Of a DNA stretch of 64,000 nt, positions 48,375-56,486 are shown piece after piece; position 1 is the stretch's first letter; the number at the start of each line of letters is the position of its first letter. The notes beneath the pieces are model-generated. The model searched no databases and was not told where the DNA came from. It saw only the letters and a list, made by a program, of their open reading frames with translations. The stretch covers positions 248,001 to 312,000 of the forward strand of contig NZ_BBMA01000002.1 in assembly GCF_000971215.1 (NCBI RefSeq). Reading direction: 5' to 3'. This DNA comes from Demequina silvatica (GTDB lineage: Bacteria; Actinomycetota; Actinomycetes; Actinomycetales; Demequinaceae). The position numbers and the translations under genes are program-made.

Positions 48375-49640
48375 GTGACCGTCCATAGCGCCTCCCCGGG
48401 ACCCCTCACCGTCCGCACCGTCGACGTCGCGGACCCCGGCGACCTCATCGCGGCGCTGCCGGAGGCCGGGATCTCCTGGGTGCGGCGGGGCGAGGGCATG
48501 GTCGCGTGGGGCGAGGCCGCCCGGCTCGACTCCTCGGGTGCGGACCGCATCGACGCCGCGCAGCACTGGTGGCGCCTGCTGTGCCGCCACGCCGTGGTCC
48601 ATGACGACGTCCGGGTGCGCGGCACCGGCCTGGTCGCGTTCGGCTCGTTCGCGTTCGCGGACTCGTCCGCGGCGGGCGGGTCGCTGGTGGTCCCGAGGTT
48701 CGTGCTGGGGCGTCGCGACGGGCGCGCGTGGTTCACCACGATCTCGCGTGAGGACGATGCGCCGGTTACCCTGGAGGAGGCGCTCGCCTCCGCGGTTCCC
48801 GCCGAGGGTCCGGGCGAGGTCGCGGTGTCGGCGGGCGACGAGGCGGCGTGGGCGGGCGCGGTCGACGCGGCCGTCGCGCGCATCCGCGGCGGCGAGCTGG
48901 AGAAGGTGGTGCTCGCGCGGGCCGTGTCCGCGCGAGCCGAGCGTCCCGTGGACGTGCGCGTGCTGCTGTCCCGGCTCGCGGCCGACTACCCGACGTGCTG
49001 GGCCTTCCACGTCGACGGGCTGGTGGGCGCGACCCCCGAGCTGCTCGCGCGCGTGGACCACGGCCTGGTCACGTCGCGCGTGCTGGCCGGCACCATCCGC
49101 ATGACGGGCGACGACATGCGCGACCTCGCGCGCGCCGGCGCGCTCGCGCGGTCCTCCAAGGACCGCGAGGAGCATGAGTACGCGGTGCGCTCGGTGACGC
49201 AGGCGCTGGCCGCGCACTGCGGATCGGTGAACGTGCCCGACGAGCCTTTCGTGCTGCACCTGCCCAACGTGATGCACCTGGCCACCGACGTCACCGGCGT
49301 GCTGTCGCACAACGTCGCGGCGCTCGAGCTGGTGAGCGAGCTGCACCCGAGCGCGGCGGTGTGCGGGACGCCCACGCTGGGCGCCGCGCGGGTGATCGAC
49401 GAGCTCGAGGGCCTGGACCGCGGCCGCTACGCGGGTCCGGTGGGGTGGATCGACGCGGGCGGGGACGGCGAGTGGTGCATCGGACTGCGCTCCGCGGAGG
49501 TGTCGCGCGAAGACCCGCGCGAGCTGCGGCTGTTCGCCGGCTGCGGGATCGTGGCCGCGTCCGAGCCCGCGTCCGAGTGGGCCGAGTCGGAGGCGAAGCT
49601 CGAGCCGATGCGACGCGCGCTGGGCATGCGCGCAGAATGA
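48375..49640 (+). CDS. menF: Isochorismate synthase
   Basis: 421 residues, chorismate-binding family. It isomerises chorismate to isochorismate, the first menaquinone-specific step. Conserved blocks are GELEKVVLARAV, VGATPELLAR, RVLAGTIRM, KDREEHEYAV, HLATDVTGVL and HPSAAVCGTP, ending with LRLFAGCGIVAASEPASEWAE. Other men genes nearby favour menaquinone over a siderophore role. Confidence 0.88.
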   Translation: MTVHSASPGPLTVRTVDVADPGDLIAALPEAGISWVRRGEGMVAWGEAARLDSSGADRIDAAQHWWRLLCRHAVVHDDVRVRGTGLVAFGSFAFADSSAAGGSLVVPRFVLGRRDGRAWFTTISREDDAPVTLEEALASAVPAEGPGEVAVSAGDEAAWAGAVDAAVARIRGGELEKVVLARAVSARAERPVDVRVLLSRLAADYPTCWAFHVDGLVGATPELLARVDHGLVTSRVLAGTIRMTGDDMRDLARAGALARSSKDREEHEYAVRSVTQALAAHCGSVNVPDEPFVLHLPNVMHLATDVTGVLSHNVAALELVSELHPSAAVCGTPTLGAARVIDELEGLDRGRYAGPVGWIDAGGDGEWCIGLRSAEVSREDPRELRLFAGCGIVAASEPASEWAESEAKLEPMRRALGMRAE

Positions 49641-49674
49641 GAGACGTCTGAGCGGACGGCCCGAAGGAGGCGCC

Positions 49675-50325
49675 ATGCATGCAGCGCACGACCACCAGGA
49701 GGCCGCGCCCACGCGCGACTTCGGACGCGACGCGTGGGAGGAGCGCTACCGGACGCGCCATGCCGTGTGGAGCGGGCATCCGAACGCTCAGCTGGTCGAC
49801 GAGACCGCGACGCTGCAGCCCGGCCGCGCGCTCGACGTCGGCTGCGGCGAGGGCGCCGACGCCGTGTGGCTCGCCAACCTGGGGTGGCTGGTGACCGCCG
49901 TCGACCTGTCCGTCACGGCCCTCGAGCGCGGGCGCGCGCAGGCGGAGGCCTCCGGCGTCGCGGCGCACATCGAGTTCACGGACGCGGAGCTCGCGGACGT
50001 GCTCGCCGCGCACGAGCCATGGAACCTGGTGACCTCGCAGTACACCCATCCCGAGCAGGGCGGGCGGTGGCTGGTCGAGACGCTCGCCCCCGCCGTCGCA
50101 CCCGGCGGCATGCTGCTGGTGGTGGGCCACCACCCGACCGACCCGCACGCGGCGTCGCATCCGGATCTCCGCGACGCGGCCTTCGCGGCGGAGGACGTCG
50201 CGGACGTGCTCGCGCGCGAGGACTGGGAGGTCTCGGCGACCCTGCGCGAGCGCACCACCCGCCCCGAGGGCGGGCCGGAGCGGCTGTGGCGCGACTCGGT
50301 GCTGATCGCGCGCCGTCACGGCTGA
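49675..50325 (+). CDS. Class I SAM-dependent methyltransferase, substrate unknown
   Basis: 216 residues. RALDVGCGEGADAVWLANLGW is SAM motif I, VTAVDLS motif II, PGGMLLVVGHHP a later motif. The overall form resembles the TehB/small-molecule methyltransferase group, not UbiE/MenG, whose N-terminal VASMFDxVA-type sequence is absent. It sits 34 bases after menF on the same strand and may be cotranscribed. Start ATG follows GAAGGAGG. A quinone-methylating role is possible but not supported by sequence. Confidence 0.8.
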   Translation: MHAAHDHQEAAPTRDFGRDAWEERYRTRHAVWSGHPNAQLVDETATLQPGRALDVGCGEGADAVWLANLGWLVTAVDLSVTALERGRAQAEASGVAAHIEFTDAELADVLAAHEPWNLVTSQYTHPEQGGRWLVETLAPAVAPGGMLLVVGHHPTDPHAASHPDLRDAAFAAEDVADVLAREDWEVSATLRERTTRPEGGPERLWRDSVLIARRHG

Positions 50326-50343
50326 ACCGCGCCGCCCCGCCCC

Positions 50344-50464
50344 GGTTCGCTCAGCACGGTGCCCGGGTTCGCTCAGCACGGTCTGAACCGCGACACGCGG
50401 AGCCGGCCCGCGCATCGTGCCACGATCCACCGCGTGTCGGTCCTGAGACCGTGCGCAGCGAACC
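50344..50464. repeat. Long interrupted palindrome with tandem arm, between convergent genes
   Basis: GGTTCGCTCAGCACGGT occurs twice in tandem (50344-50360 and 50366-50382, period 22) and once inverted with two changes (50448-50464). Inside, CGACACGCGG (50391-50400) pairs with CCGCGTGTCG (50430-50439), and ATCGTG/CACGAT (50414-50426) forms the centre. Flanking gaps are eight bases on both sides, so the whole is symmetric. A variant of the GGACGATGCG motif lies in the loop. Likely a bidirectional terminator or a relic repeat. Confidence 0.7.
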
Positions 50465-50473
50465 AGGGGGCGC

Positions 50474-52126
50474 CTAGACCAGCGCCTCCACCACCTCGAG
50501 GCCCGTGACCGGCGCCGCGAGGGCCGCCTCCAGCTCCGGGCGCGACCGCACCGACGCGTGCGGCACCCGGTAGCCGGCGCAGATTGCCGCGAGGTCCGCG
50601 CCGTGGGGCGTGGTGAACACGCGCTCGAGGTTCTCCGGCGGCGCCGCCGAGTGCTCGAGGCCCGAGAAGATGGTGCCGCCGCCGTCGTTGACCACCAGGA
50701 TCCGTAGCCGCGGGCGCGCCTCGCGCGGCCCGATGAGCAGCCCGCCGGCCTCGTGGAGGAACGTGACGTCGCCCATGAGCGCGTGGACGGGCCGCCCGGA
50801 GCCGAACGCGACGCCAGCCGCGGTGGACAGGGTCCCGTCGATGCCGGCGAGCCCCCGGTTCGCGAGCAGCAGCGGCGCCCGCCCGGCCGGGGCCGCCGGC
50901 ATCAGCCGGTCGAGCGACCTCACGGGTCCCGACGATCCGACGAAGCCCCAGGTCTCGGGCGTGAGCGAGTCCGCGAAAGCGGCTGCCACCACGCGCGGGC
51001 CCCAGCCCTCGGGGGCGTGGACCCGGCCACCGCCGGACCGCCACTCGGCGAGCCAGGCGGGATCCGCATCGTCCGGGGCGGCGGACCACAGCCAGGTCGC
51101 GGGGACGTCGCGCAGCACCGCCTGCGCGTGGTGCGGCGCCTCGCGCCACCGCGCGCCGAAGCGCGCGACGATCAGCGCGGGCGCGCGCCTGATGAGCGCC
51201 TGGACGGGGCGGGTGAGCGTGGGGCGGCCGATCACCACCACCTGGTGCACGCGTGCCGCGAGGTCCTCGCCCTGGGGCGACTCGAGCAGCCGCACGTAGT
51301 CGGGGATGCAGTGCGAGCCGGAGCGCGCGAGCGAGGTCGGCTCGGCGAGCAGCGGCCAGCCGTGCGCCTCCGCGACCTCGCGCGCGACGTCTCCGGCGCC
51401 GTCGCCCGCGATCACCACGCCGCGGGCGACCGGCGGGAGCGGCGCGGGCTCGTCGGCGGGCGTGACGAGGGGGATGCCGCCGGTCGGGGTGGGCAGGCGC
51501 GGCGGGTCCGCCCAGACCCCGCCGTCGGCGCCGAGCGGCTCGCGGAACGCGACGTTGACGTGGACCGGGCCGGGCGCGGCGGCCATGTCCTCGCGGGCGC
51601 GGTCGCCCAGGGCCGCCGCGACGGCGCGGTCCGCGAGCGCGGTGGCGCGGTCGGGGTGCTCGCCCAGCGCGGCGGCGGGCACGTCCGCCTGCCAGCGCAC
51701 GAACGCGCCGAACAGCCCCACCTGGTCGGTGGTCTGGTTGGAGCCCACGCCGCGCAGCTCGGCCGGACGGTCGGCGGTGAGGAGCAGCAGCGGGACGCCC
51801 GAGTGGTGCGCCTCCATGACCGCCGGCATGAGGTTGCCCACGGCGGTGCCGGAGGTGGTGACGATCGCGACGGGTCGCGGGCCGCCCGCAGCGGCGCGGC
51901 CGCGCGCGATGCCGAGCGCGAGGAAGGCGGCGCTGCGTTCGTCGATGCGCACGTGGAGGTCCACCTTGGGCGCGCCGAGCGGGGGGTTGGGGGCGCCGGC
52001 CTCCGCGAGCGCATGCGCGAGCGGGCCCGACCGCGACCCGGGGCTGAGCACGTAGTCCTCGACGCCCCGCTCGACGAGCGCCGCCACGAGCGCCCGCGCG
52101 AACGCGCCGGAGGGGTGCTCGCTCAC
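50474..52126 (-). CDS. menD: SEPHCHC synthase (menaquinone biosynthesis)
   Basis: 550 residues, thiamine-diphosphate enzyme joining isochorismate and 2-oxoglutarate. The N-terminal part has LSPGSRSGPLAHALAEAG, HVRIDERSAAFLALGIAR, and TTSGTAVGNLMPAVMEAHH. The cofactor motif is MGDVTFLHEAGGLLIG with VVNDGGGTIF. GTG start at 52126 overlaps the menC stop (GTGA), so menC and menD are cotranscribed, menC first. Confidence 0.94.
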   Translation of the reverse strand: MSEHPSGAFARALVAALVERGVEDYVLSPGSRSGPLAHALAEAGAPNPPLGAPKVDLHVRIDERSAAFLALGIARGRAAAGGPRPVAIVTTSGTAVGNLMPAVMEAHHSGVPLLLLTADRPAELRGVGSNQTTDQVGLFGAFVRWQADVPAAALGEHPDRATALADRAVAAALGDRAREDMAAAPGPVHVNVAFREPLGADGGVWADPPRLPTPTGGIPLVTPADEPAPLPPVARGVVIAGDGAGDVAREVAEAHGWPLLAEPTSLARSGSHCIPDYVRLLESPQGEDLAARVHQVVVIGRPTLTRPVQALIRRAPALIVARFGARWREAPHHAQAVLRDVPATWLWSAAPDDADPAWLAEWRSGGGRVHAPEGWGPRVVAAAFADSLTPETWGFVGSSGPVRSLDRLMPAAPAGRAPLLLANRGLAGIDGTLSTAAGVAFGSGRPVHALMGDVTFLHEAGGLLIGPREARPRLRILVVNDGGGTIFSGLEHSAAPPENLERVFTTPHGADLAAICAGYRVPHASVRSRPELEAALAAPVTGLEVVEALV

Positions 52127-53010
52127 GCGATCACGTCCAGCGTGAAGTCGCCGATGACCCCGTCGCGGGGCACGATCGTGTCGCGGACCGTGTCCTCCGC
52201 GAGCAGCTCGCCGGTGCCCAGCCCGCACGCGTACGGCAGCTCGAGGACGGCGCGCGCGAGCGCCACGCCCGCGGCGAGCCCGACGGAGGACTCCATCGCG
52301 CTGGAGACCACGATCGGCACGCTGTAGCGGTCCACCACGTCGAGGCAGCGGCGCACGCCTCCCATGGGGGCGACCTTGAGGACCAGGATGTCGGCGGCGG
52401 CGGCGCGCATGACCTCGTCGGCGTCGCCGGGCAGGCGCACCGACTCGTCCGCGGCGACCAGGACGTCGGTGCGGCGGCGCACCTGCGCCAGCTCCGCGAC
52501 CGTGCGGCAGGGCTGCTCGACGTACTCGAGGCCCGGTCCCCCGCCGGCGCGGGCGGCGGCATCCAGCTCCTTGAGCGCCTTCACGGCGGTGTCGACGTCC
52601 CACGCGCCGTTGGCGTCCACCCGTACCCGGCCCTCCGGGCCCAAGGCGACGGCCACGGCCTCGACGCGCCGCGCATCGTCCCTCAGCGAGACGGTGCCCG
52701 CGACCTTGACCTTCGCGGTGGTGCAGCCGCCCGCCTTGGCGAGCTGGGCGGCACGGCCCGAGGGCAGCTCGGGGACGATGCTGTTGACCGGCACCGTGTC
52801 GCGCACCGCGGCGGGCCACTCGCCTCGCGCGGCCTCCATCGCGGCCTCCCACCAGCGGGAGGCGCGCTCGGGGGTGTAGTCGTCGAACGGGGAGTACTCG
52901 CCCCAGGCGTCCTCGCCGTCGGGTCCCGTGCCGCGGATGAGGACGCCGTGGCGCTCGGTGACGCCGCGGAAGCGCGTCGACAGCGCGACGCGGAAGGGGC
53001 GGAACTCCAT
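52123..53010 (-). CDS. menC: o-Succinylbenzoate synthase
   Basis: 295 residues, enolase superfamily. It dehydrates SHCHC. The catalytic lysine pair is in CTTAKVKVAG, and metal ligands follow in RVDANGAWDVDTA, LEYVEQPC and VAADESVRL, then LKVAPMGGV. Start ATG at 53010 with TAGGCT six bases upstream, no ribosome site: likely leaderless. Confidence 0.92.
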   Translation of the reverse strand: MEFRPFRVALSTRFRGVTERHGVLIRGTGPDGEDAWGEYSPFDDYTPERASRWWEAAMEAARGEWPAAVRDTVPVNSIVPELPSGRAAQLAKAGGCTTAKVKVAGTVSLRDDARRVEAVAVALGPEGRVRVDANGAWDVDTAVKALKELDAAARAGGGPGLEYVEQPCRTVAELAQVRRRTDVLVAADESVRLPGDADEVMRAAAADILVLKVAPMGGVRRCLDVVDRYSVPIVVSSAMESSVGLAAGVALARAVLELPYACGLGTGELLAEDTVRDTIVPRDGVIGDFTLDVIA

Positions 53011-53016
53011 GGGCTC

Positions 53017-53047
53017 AGCCTAGGGCGGCCGCCCGCCGCACTACGCT
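53017..53047. promoter_or_regulatory. Overlapping divergent menC and menB promoters
   Basis: Minus strand TAGGCT (53017-53022) serves menC with a six-base gap; plus strand TACGCT (53042-53047) serves menB with eight bases to ATG. The start codons are only 45 bases apart, so each -35 region falls near the other -10 box and the two polymerases may exclude each other. Confidence 0.5.
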
Positions 53048-53055
53048 CGGAGACC

Positions 53056-53985
53056 ATGAGCGACATCCCGGCGCAGGTCTCCGACCTCATGGATCCCACC
53101 CAGTGGCGCGCGATCGAGGGCTTCCCCGACGCGGACATCACGTACCACCGGTGGGTGTCGCGGACCGAGGACGGCGAGCGCGACCTGCCCGCCGTGCGCA
53201 TCGCCTTCAACCGGCCCGAGGTGCGCAACGCGTTCCGCCCGCAGACGGTGGACCAGCTGTACCGCGCGCTCGACCACGCGCGCCAGACGGTGGACGTCGC
53301 GGCGATCATCCTCACCGGCAACGGGCCGGCCGCGGACGGCGTGCACGCGTTCTGCTCGGGCGGCGACCAGCGGATCCGCGGCAAGGACGGCTACCTCTAC
53401 GAGGGCACCGCGCAGGATGCCCCCGCATACGGCGGCCGCCTCCACATCCTCGAGGTGCAGCGCCTCATGCGGAACTCCCCCAAGGTCACCATCGCCGCGG
53501 TCAACGGGTGGGCGGCCGGCGGCGGGCACTCGCTGCACGTGGTCGCGGACCTCTCGATCGCCTCGCGCGAGCACGCGCGCTTCAAGCAGACCGACGCCAA
53601 CGTCGGCAGCTTCGACGCCGGGTACGGCAGCGCGCTGCTCGCGCGCCAGGTGGGCGACAAGCGGGCGAGGGAGATCTTCTTCCTCGCCCGGGAGTACTCG
53701 GCGGACGATGCGGCGGCCTGGGGGGCCGTCAACGAGTCCGTCCCGCACGGGGACCTGGAGGCCACGGCGCTCGAATACGCGAAGGTCATCGCGACCAAGT
53801 CGCCGCAGGCGATCCGGATGCTGAAGTTCGCGTTCAACCTCGCGGACGACGGCCTCGCTGGCCAGCAGGTGTTCGCCGGCGAGGCGACGCGGATGGCCTA
53901 CATGACGGACGAGGCGCAGGAGGGTCGCGACGCGTTCCTCGAGCGCCGCGACCCCGACTGGACGCGCTTCCCGTACGCGTACTGA
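53056..53985 (+). CDS. menB: 1,4-Dihydroxy-2-naphthoyl-CoA synthase
   Basis: 309 residues, crotonase fold; closes the naphthoate ring. AFNRPEVRNAFRPQTVDQLY, FCSGGDQRIRGKDGY, VNGWAAGGGHSLHVVADLS and KQTDANVGSFDAGYGSA match MenB specifically. YMTDEAQEGRDAFLE is the C-terminal signature. GGAG four bases before the ATG may serve as ribosome site. Confidence 0.95.
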   Translation: MSDIPAQVSDLMDPTQWRAIEGFPDADITYHRWVSRTEDGERDLPAVRIAFNRPEVRNAFRPQTVDQLYRALDHARQTVDVAAIILTGNGPAADGVHAFCSGGDQRIRGKDGYLYEGTAQDAPAYGGRLHILEVQRLMRNSPKVTIAAVNGWAAGGGHSLHVVADLSIASREHARFKQTDANVGSFDAGYGSALLARQVGDKRAREIFFLAREYSADDAAAWGAVNESVPHGDLEATALEYAKVIATKSPQAIRMLKFAFNLADDGLAGQQVFAGEATRMAYMTDEAQEGRDAFLERRDPDWTRFPYAY

Positions 53986-53991
53986 CCGCGG

Positions 53992-54333
53992 TCAGAGGCC
54001 CAGATAGAGCCTGATCGCAGCATCGGCGCGATCAGACACGGTGTGCGGCACCACACCCATCCGCACCAGCAGCCGCTCGACGCTCAACGTGCGGATCTGC
54101 TCGGCCTGTGCCTTGGAATCGACGTCGAGCCCGCCCACGCCAGCGGGGATCGGAACCTGGAAGTCGAAGACACGATCGACGGTCGAGGTCACGGGCAGCA
54201 CCGTGACATTGCCACCCCACCGCATCGCCGCTTCGACAAGTCGGGGACGCCCCACGATCAGCACTGGGCGCACCTTGCTCGCCTCGGAACCTCGCACGGG
54301 ATCGAGGTCGGCCCGCCAGATCTCGCCTCTCAC
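53992..54333 (-). CDS. mazF: MazF/PemK-like mRNA interferase toxin
   Basis: 113 residues. RGEIWRADLDPVRGSEASKVRPVLIV is the N-terminal MazF block, with TVLPVTSTVDR in the middle and QAEQIRTLSVERLL before the C-terminus. It is expected to cut RNA and stop growth unless bound by its antitoxin. I chose the GTG at 54333, which overlaps the antitoxin stop (GTGA); a longer frame upstream runs through the antitoxin gene. Confidence 0.9.
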   Translation of the reverse strand: MRGEIWRADLDPVRGSEASKVRPVLIVGRPRLVEAAMRWGGNVTVLPVTSTVDRVFDFQVPIPAGVGGLDVDSKAQAEQIRTLSVERLLVRMGVVPHTVSDRADAAIRLYLGL

Positions 54334-54563
54334 ACGCCGTCCCCCGCGACGCCGTCCCACGCCGCATGCTCACCCGAGTCCTTCCACTCGCGCATCGCGT
54401 CGATCAGCTGAGCCTCGAGCTCGCGTTCGCGCTCGGCCTCGACCAATCGCTCGATCGCGGAGTGGACCGCTGCCGACCGGTTCGAGGCCGCGCCGGCGGC
54501 GACCAACGCGTCGAGAACCTTGATGTCATCTTCCGGGAGGCTGATGCTCAACTTGACGGCCAT
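54330..54563 (-). CDS. Ribbon-helix-helix antitoxin of the MazF-like toxin
   Basis: 77 residues. KLSISLPEDDIKVLDALVAAG then SNRSAAVHSAIERLVE is a ribbon-helix-helix DNA-binding domain, so it probably represses its own operon. The acidic C-terminal part (EAQLIDAMREWKDSGEHAAWD) should wrap the toxin. It precedes the toxin with a four-base overlap. TAGGAT lies six bases before the ATG: likely leaderless. Confidence 0.87.
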   Translation of the reverse strand: MAVKLSISLPEDDIKVLDALVAAGAASNRSAAVHSAIERLVEAERERELEAQLIDAMREWKDSGEHAAWDGVAGDGV

Positions 54564-54569
54564 ACCGCG

Positions 54570-54575
54570 ATCCTA
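54570..54575 (-). promoter_or_regulatory. Candidate -10 box of the toxin-antitoxin operon
   Basis: TAGGAT on the minus strand, six bases before the antitoxin ATG at 54563. Confidence 0.5.
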
Positions 54576-54608
54576 CTCTGGTGCTACCGCCGTGGCAGAA
54601 GGTGTGGA

Positions 54609-55322
54609 TCAAATGCCCAGCCACTCCTCGACCAGCGCCGGCACGGCCTCCTCGATGGGCTCCCGCACCACCAGCGACGCCTCCGCGTCGTAGGCCGTGG
54701 GCGACGCGTTGACGATCACCAGGGACGCGCCCGCCGCGAGCGCCGACCCCGCGAACATCGCGACCGGGTACACCTGCAGCGTGGTGCCGATCGCGACGAA
54801 GAGGTCGCAGCCGCGCGCCTCCCGCGACGCCCGGTCGAGGTCGGCCTCGCGCAGCGCCTCCCCGAAGTACACGACGTCCGGCTTGAGGATCCCGCCGCAG
54901 TACGGGCACCGCGGGTCCGGGTCGACCTCGAGCAGCGCCACCACCTCGCGAGTGGGCAGCCCGAACCCGCATCCCAGGCACGAGGTCGTGGCGAGGGCGC
55001 CGTGCATCTCGACCACCGCATCGTCCGGCGTGCCGGCGGCCTGGTGAAGGCCGTCGATGTTCTGGGTGAGCACGGTCCGGCAGGCGCCCGCGTCCACCAG
55101 GCTCGCGAGGGCACGATGCGCGGGAGACGGCCGCGCCTCCCACGCCGGGTGCGTGGCCCAGTCCCGCCAGCCCTCGATGCGCGCGTCGCGGTCGCCGACG
55201 AACACGTCGAGCTCGAGCAGCCGCGCCTTCTCGGGGTGGCGGGTCCACACGCCGTCGGGGCCGCGGAAGTCGGGGATGCCCGCGCCGGTCGACAGCCCGG
55301 CGCCCGTGAGGACGGTGATCAC
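54609..55322 (-). CDS. NAD-dependent protein deacylase (sirtuin)
   Basis: 237 residues. GAGLSTGAGIPDFRG and TQNIDGLHQAAG bind NAD; the catalytic histidine is in EMHGALATTSC. Four zinc cysteines are in CLGC and CPYC. IGTTLQVYPVA and IVNASPTAYD complete the fold. It removes acyl groups from protein lysines. Start GTG at 55322: CACAAT lies six bases upstream and GGAGAC directly upstream. Confidence 0.92.
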   Translation of the reverse strand: MITVLTGAGLSTGAGIPDFRGPDGVWTRHPEKARLLELDVFVGDRDARIEGWRDWATHPAWEARPSPAHRALASLVDAGACRTVLTQNIDGLHQAAGTPDDAVVEMHGALATTSCLGCGFGLPTREVVALLEVDPDPRCPYCGGILKPDVVYFGEALREADLDRASREARGCDLFVAIGTTLQVYPVAMFAGSALAAGASLVIVNASPTAYDAEASLVVREPIEEAVPALVEEWLGI

Positions 55323-55328
55323 GTCTCC

Positions 55329-55334
55329 ATTGTG
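55329..55334 (-). promoter_or_regulatory. Candidate -10 box of the sirtuin gene
   Basis: CACAAT on the minus strand with six bases to the GTG. Confidence 0.35.
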
Positions 55335-55417
55335 CGCAGAGCCCGGCGAACCGCCACGCCGTCGCATCGTCGCTGGTCGGCGCGAGGGGCGCGGTAAGGA
55401 TCCTCGCCCCGACCCGC

Positions 55418-55423
55418 TAGCCT
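55418..55423 (+). promoter_or_regulatory. Candidate -10 box, leaderless start at 55430
   Basis: TAGCCT with six bases to ATG. Confidence 0.45.
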
Positions 55424-55429
55424 CCGAGC

Positions 55430-56422
55430 ATGGCCCTCCGCTCCTGGCATCCGTCCCGCGCCACCGTCAGCGCAGCCGCTGCGATTGCGCTCGCCGTCGC
55501 CGCAACGCTGCCCGGCGCGCCGGCCGCCGTCGCCGCACCCGTCGAGCTCGCCACGGGCGAGGTGACCTCGGAGGTCACGTCCGTCGCCTCGACCACCACG
55601 GTGCAGATCGGGGACGTTTACGAGGGGCAACGCCCCATCGCCCGGGTCCAGGTCACGTCGGAGGCTCCCGTCACCGGCTCGGTCGGCATCATCATCGAGG
55701 GCGTCCTCTTGGTCGGTTCGGCGACCCTGACCGACGGCCAAGGGATGGTCCTGCTGCCGCCGGTCCACGGCGGGCCGGAGGTCAACTACACCGCGTATTA
55801 CTACGGGGCTCCGGGGATCGTCGGTTCGTACGCGGAGACCACGATCCAGGTCATGACCGCTCAGGCGACGACCACCCAGGCGACCGTCGCCCGATCCACC
55901 TACGGCACCCCCGGCACGGTCGACGTCACCGTGAAGGGGGCGGCCGTTCCTCTCGGCGACGTCACCGTGACCAGCGGGTCGTTCAGCCGCGACGCCTCGT
56001 TGTCGCTCCCGGGAGTCACGGCGACGGTCACGCTGCCGAAGACGTGGAAGCCCGGCACCCGCACGCTCCAGGTGGACTACACGGGGTCGCTCTCGTCGCT
56101 CCCTTCGCAGACGACGGTGACGGCCACGGTCACCAAGGCGGCACCGAAGGTCACCGCGGTGCGTGAGACCGCGGTAGCGAAGGGCTCCCGCTCGACCCTG
56201 GTGGCCACAGTGGCGAGCGACGTCGCGCGCGAGACCGGCCAGGTGCAGGCCTACGTGGGCGACAAGCCCGTCTCCGCGAAGGTGACCCTGGTCAGGTCCG
56301 GCTCCGTCTACAAGGTGCGGTTCCGCACGTGGAAGCTGCCCGAGGGACGGATCGCTATCAAGTACTCCGGCAACGCTCTCCTTCAGCACAAGCGCGCAGC
56401 CACCGGCCTCTACGCCCGCTGA
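55430..56422 (+). CDS. Secreted protein with Ig-like repeats, unknown function
   Basis: 330 residues. Signal peptide (SAAAAIALAVAATLPGAPA, cleavage after VAA). Two beta-sandwich regions follow (about 45-140 and 150-235), then a C-terminal module of about 130 residues. That module starts at LPKTWKPGTRTL and ends in YAR, and is shared with the next gene. No catalytic motif. No LPXTG or other anchor seen, so it is probably released or bound non-covalently. Confidence 0.65.
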   Translation: MALRSWHPSRATVSAAAAIALAVAATLPGAPAAVAAPVELATGEVTSEVTSVASTTTVQIGDVYEGQRPIARVQVTSEAPVTGSVGIIIEGVLLVGSATLTDGQGMVLLPPVHGGPEVNYTAYYYGAPGIVGSYAETTIQVMTAQATTTQATVARSTYGTPGTVDVTVKGAAVPLGDVTVTSGSFSRDASLSLPGVTATVTLPKTWKPGTRTLQVDYTGSLSSLPSQTTVTATVTKAAPKVTAVRETAVAKGSRSTLVATVASDVARETGQVQAYVGDKPVSAKVTLVRSGSVYKVRFRTWKLPEGRIAIKYSGNALLQHKRAATGLYAR

Positions 56423-56474
56423 CGCCGGGTGAGGCATGCGCCACACCGTGCATCACCCCTGTTCGGGATGCCGA

Positions 56475-56480
56475 TAGCCT
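56475..56480 (+). promoter_or_regulatory. Candidate -10 box, leaderless start at 56487
   Basis: TAGCCT with six bases to GTG, identical to the box before the neighbouring related gene at 55430. Confidence 0.45.
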
Positions 56481-56486
56481 CGGCGC

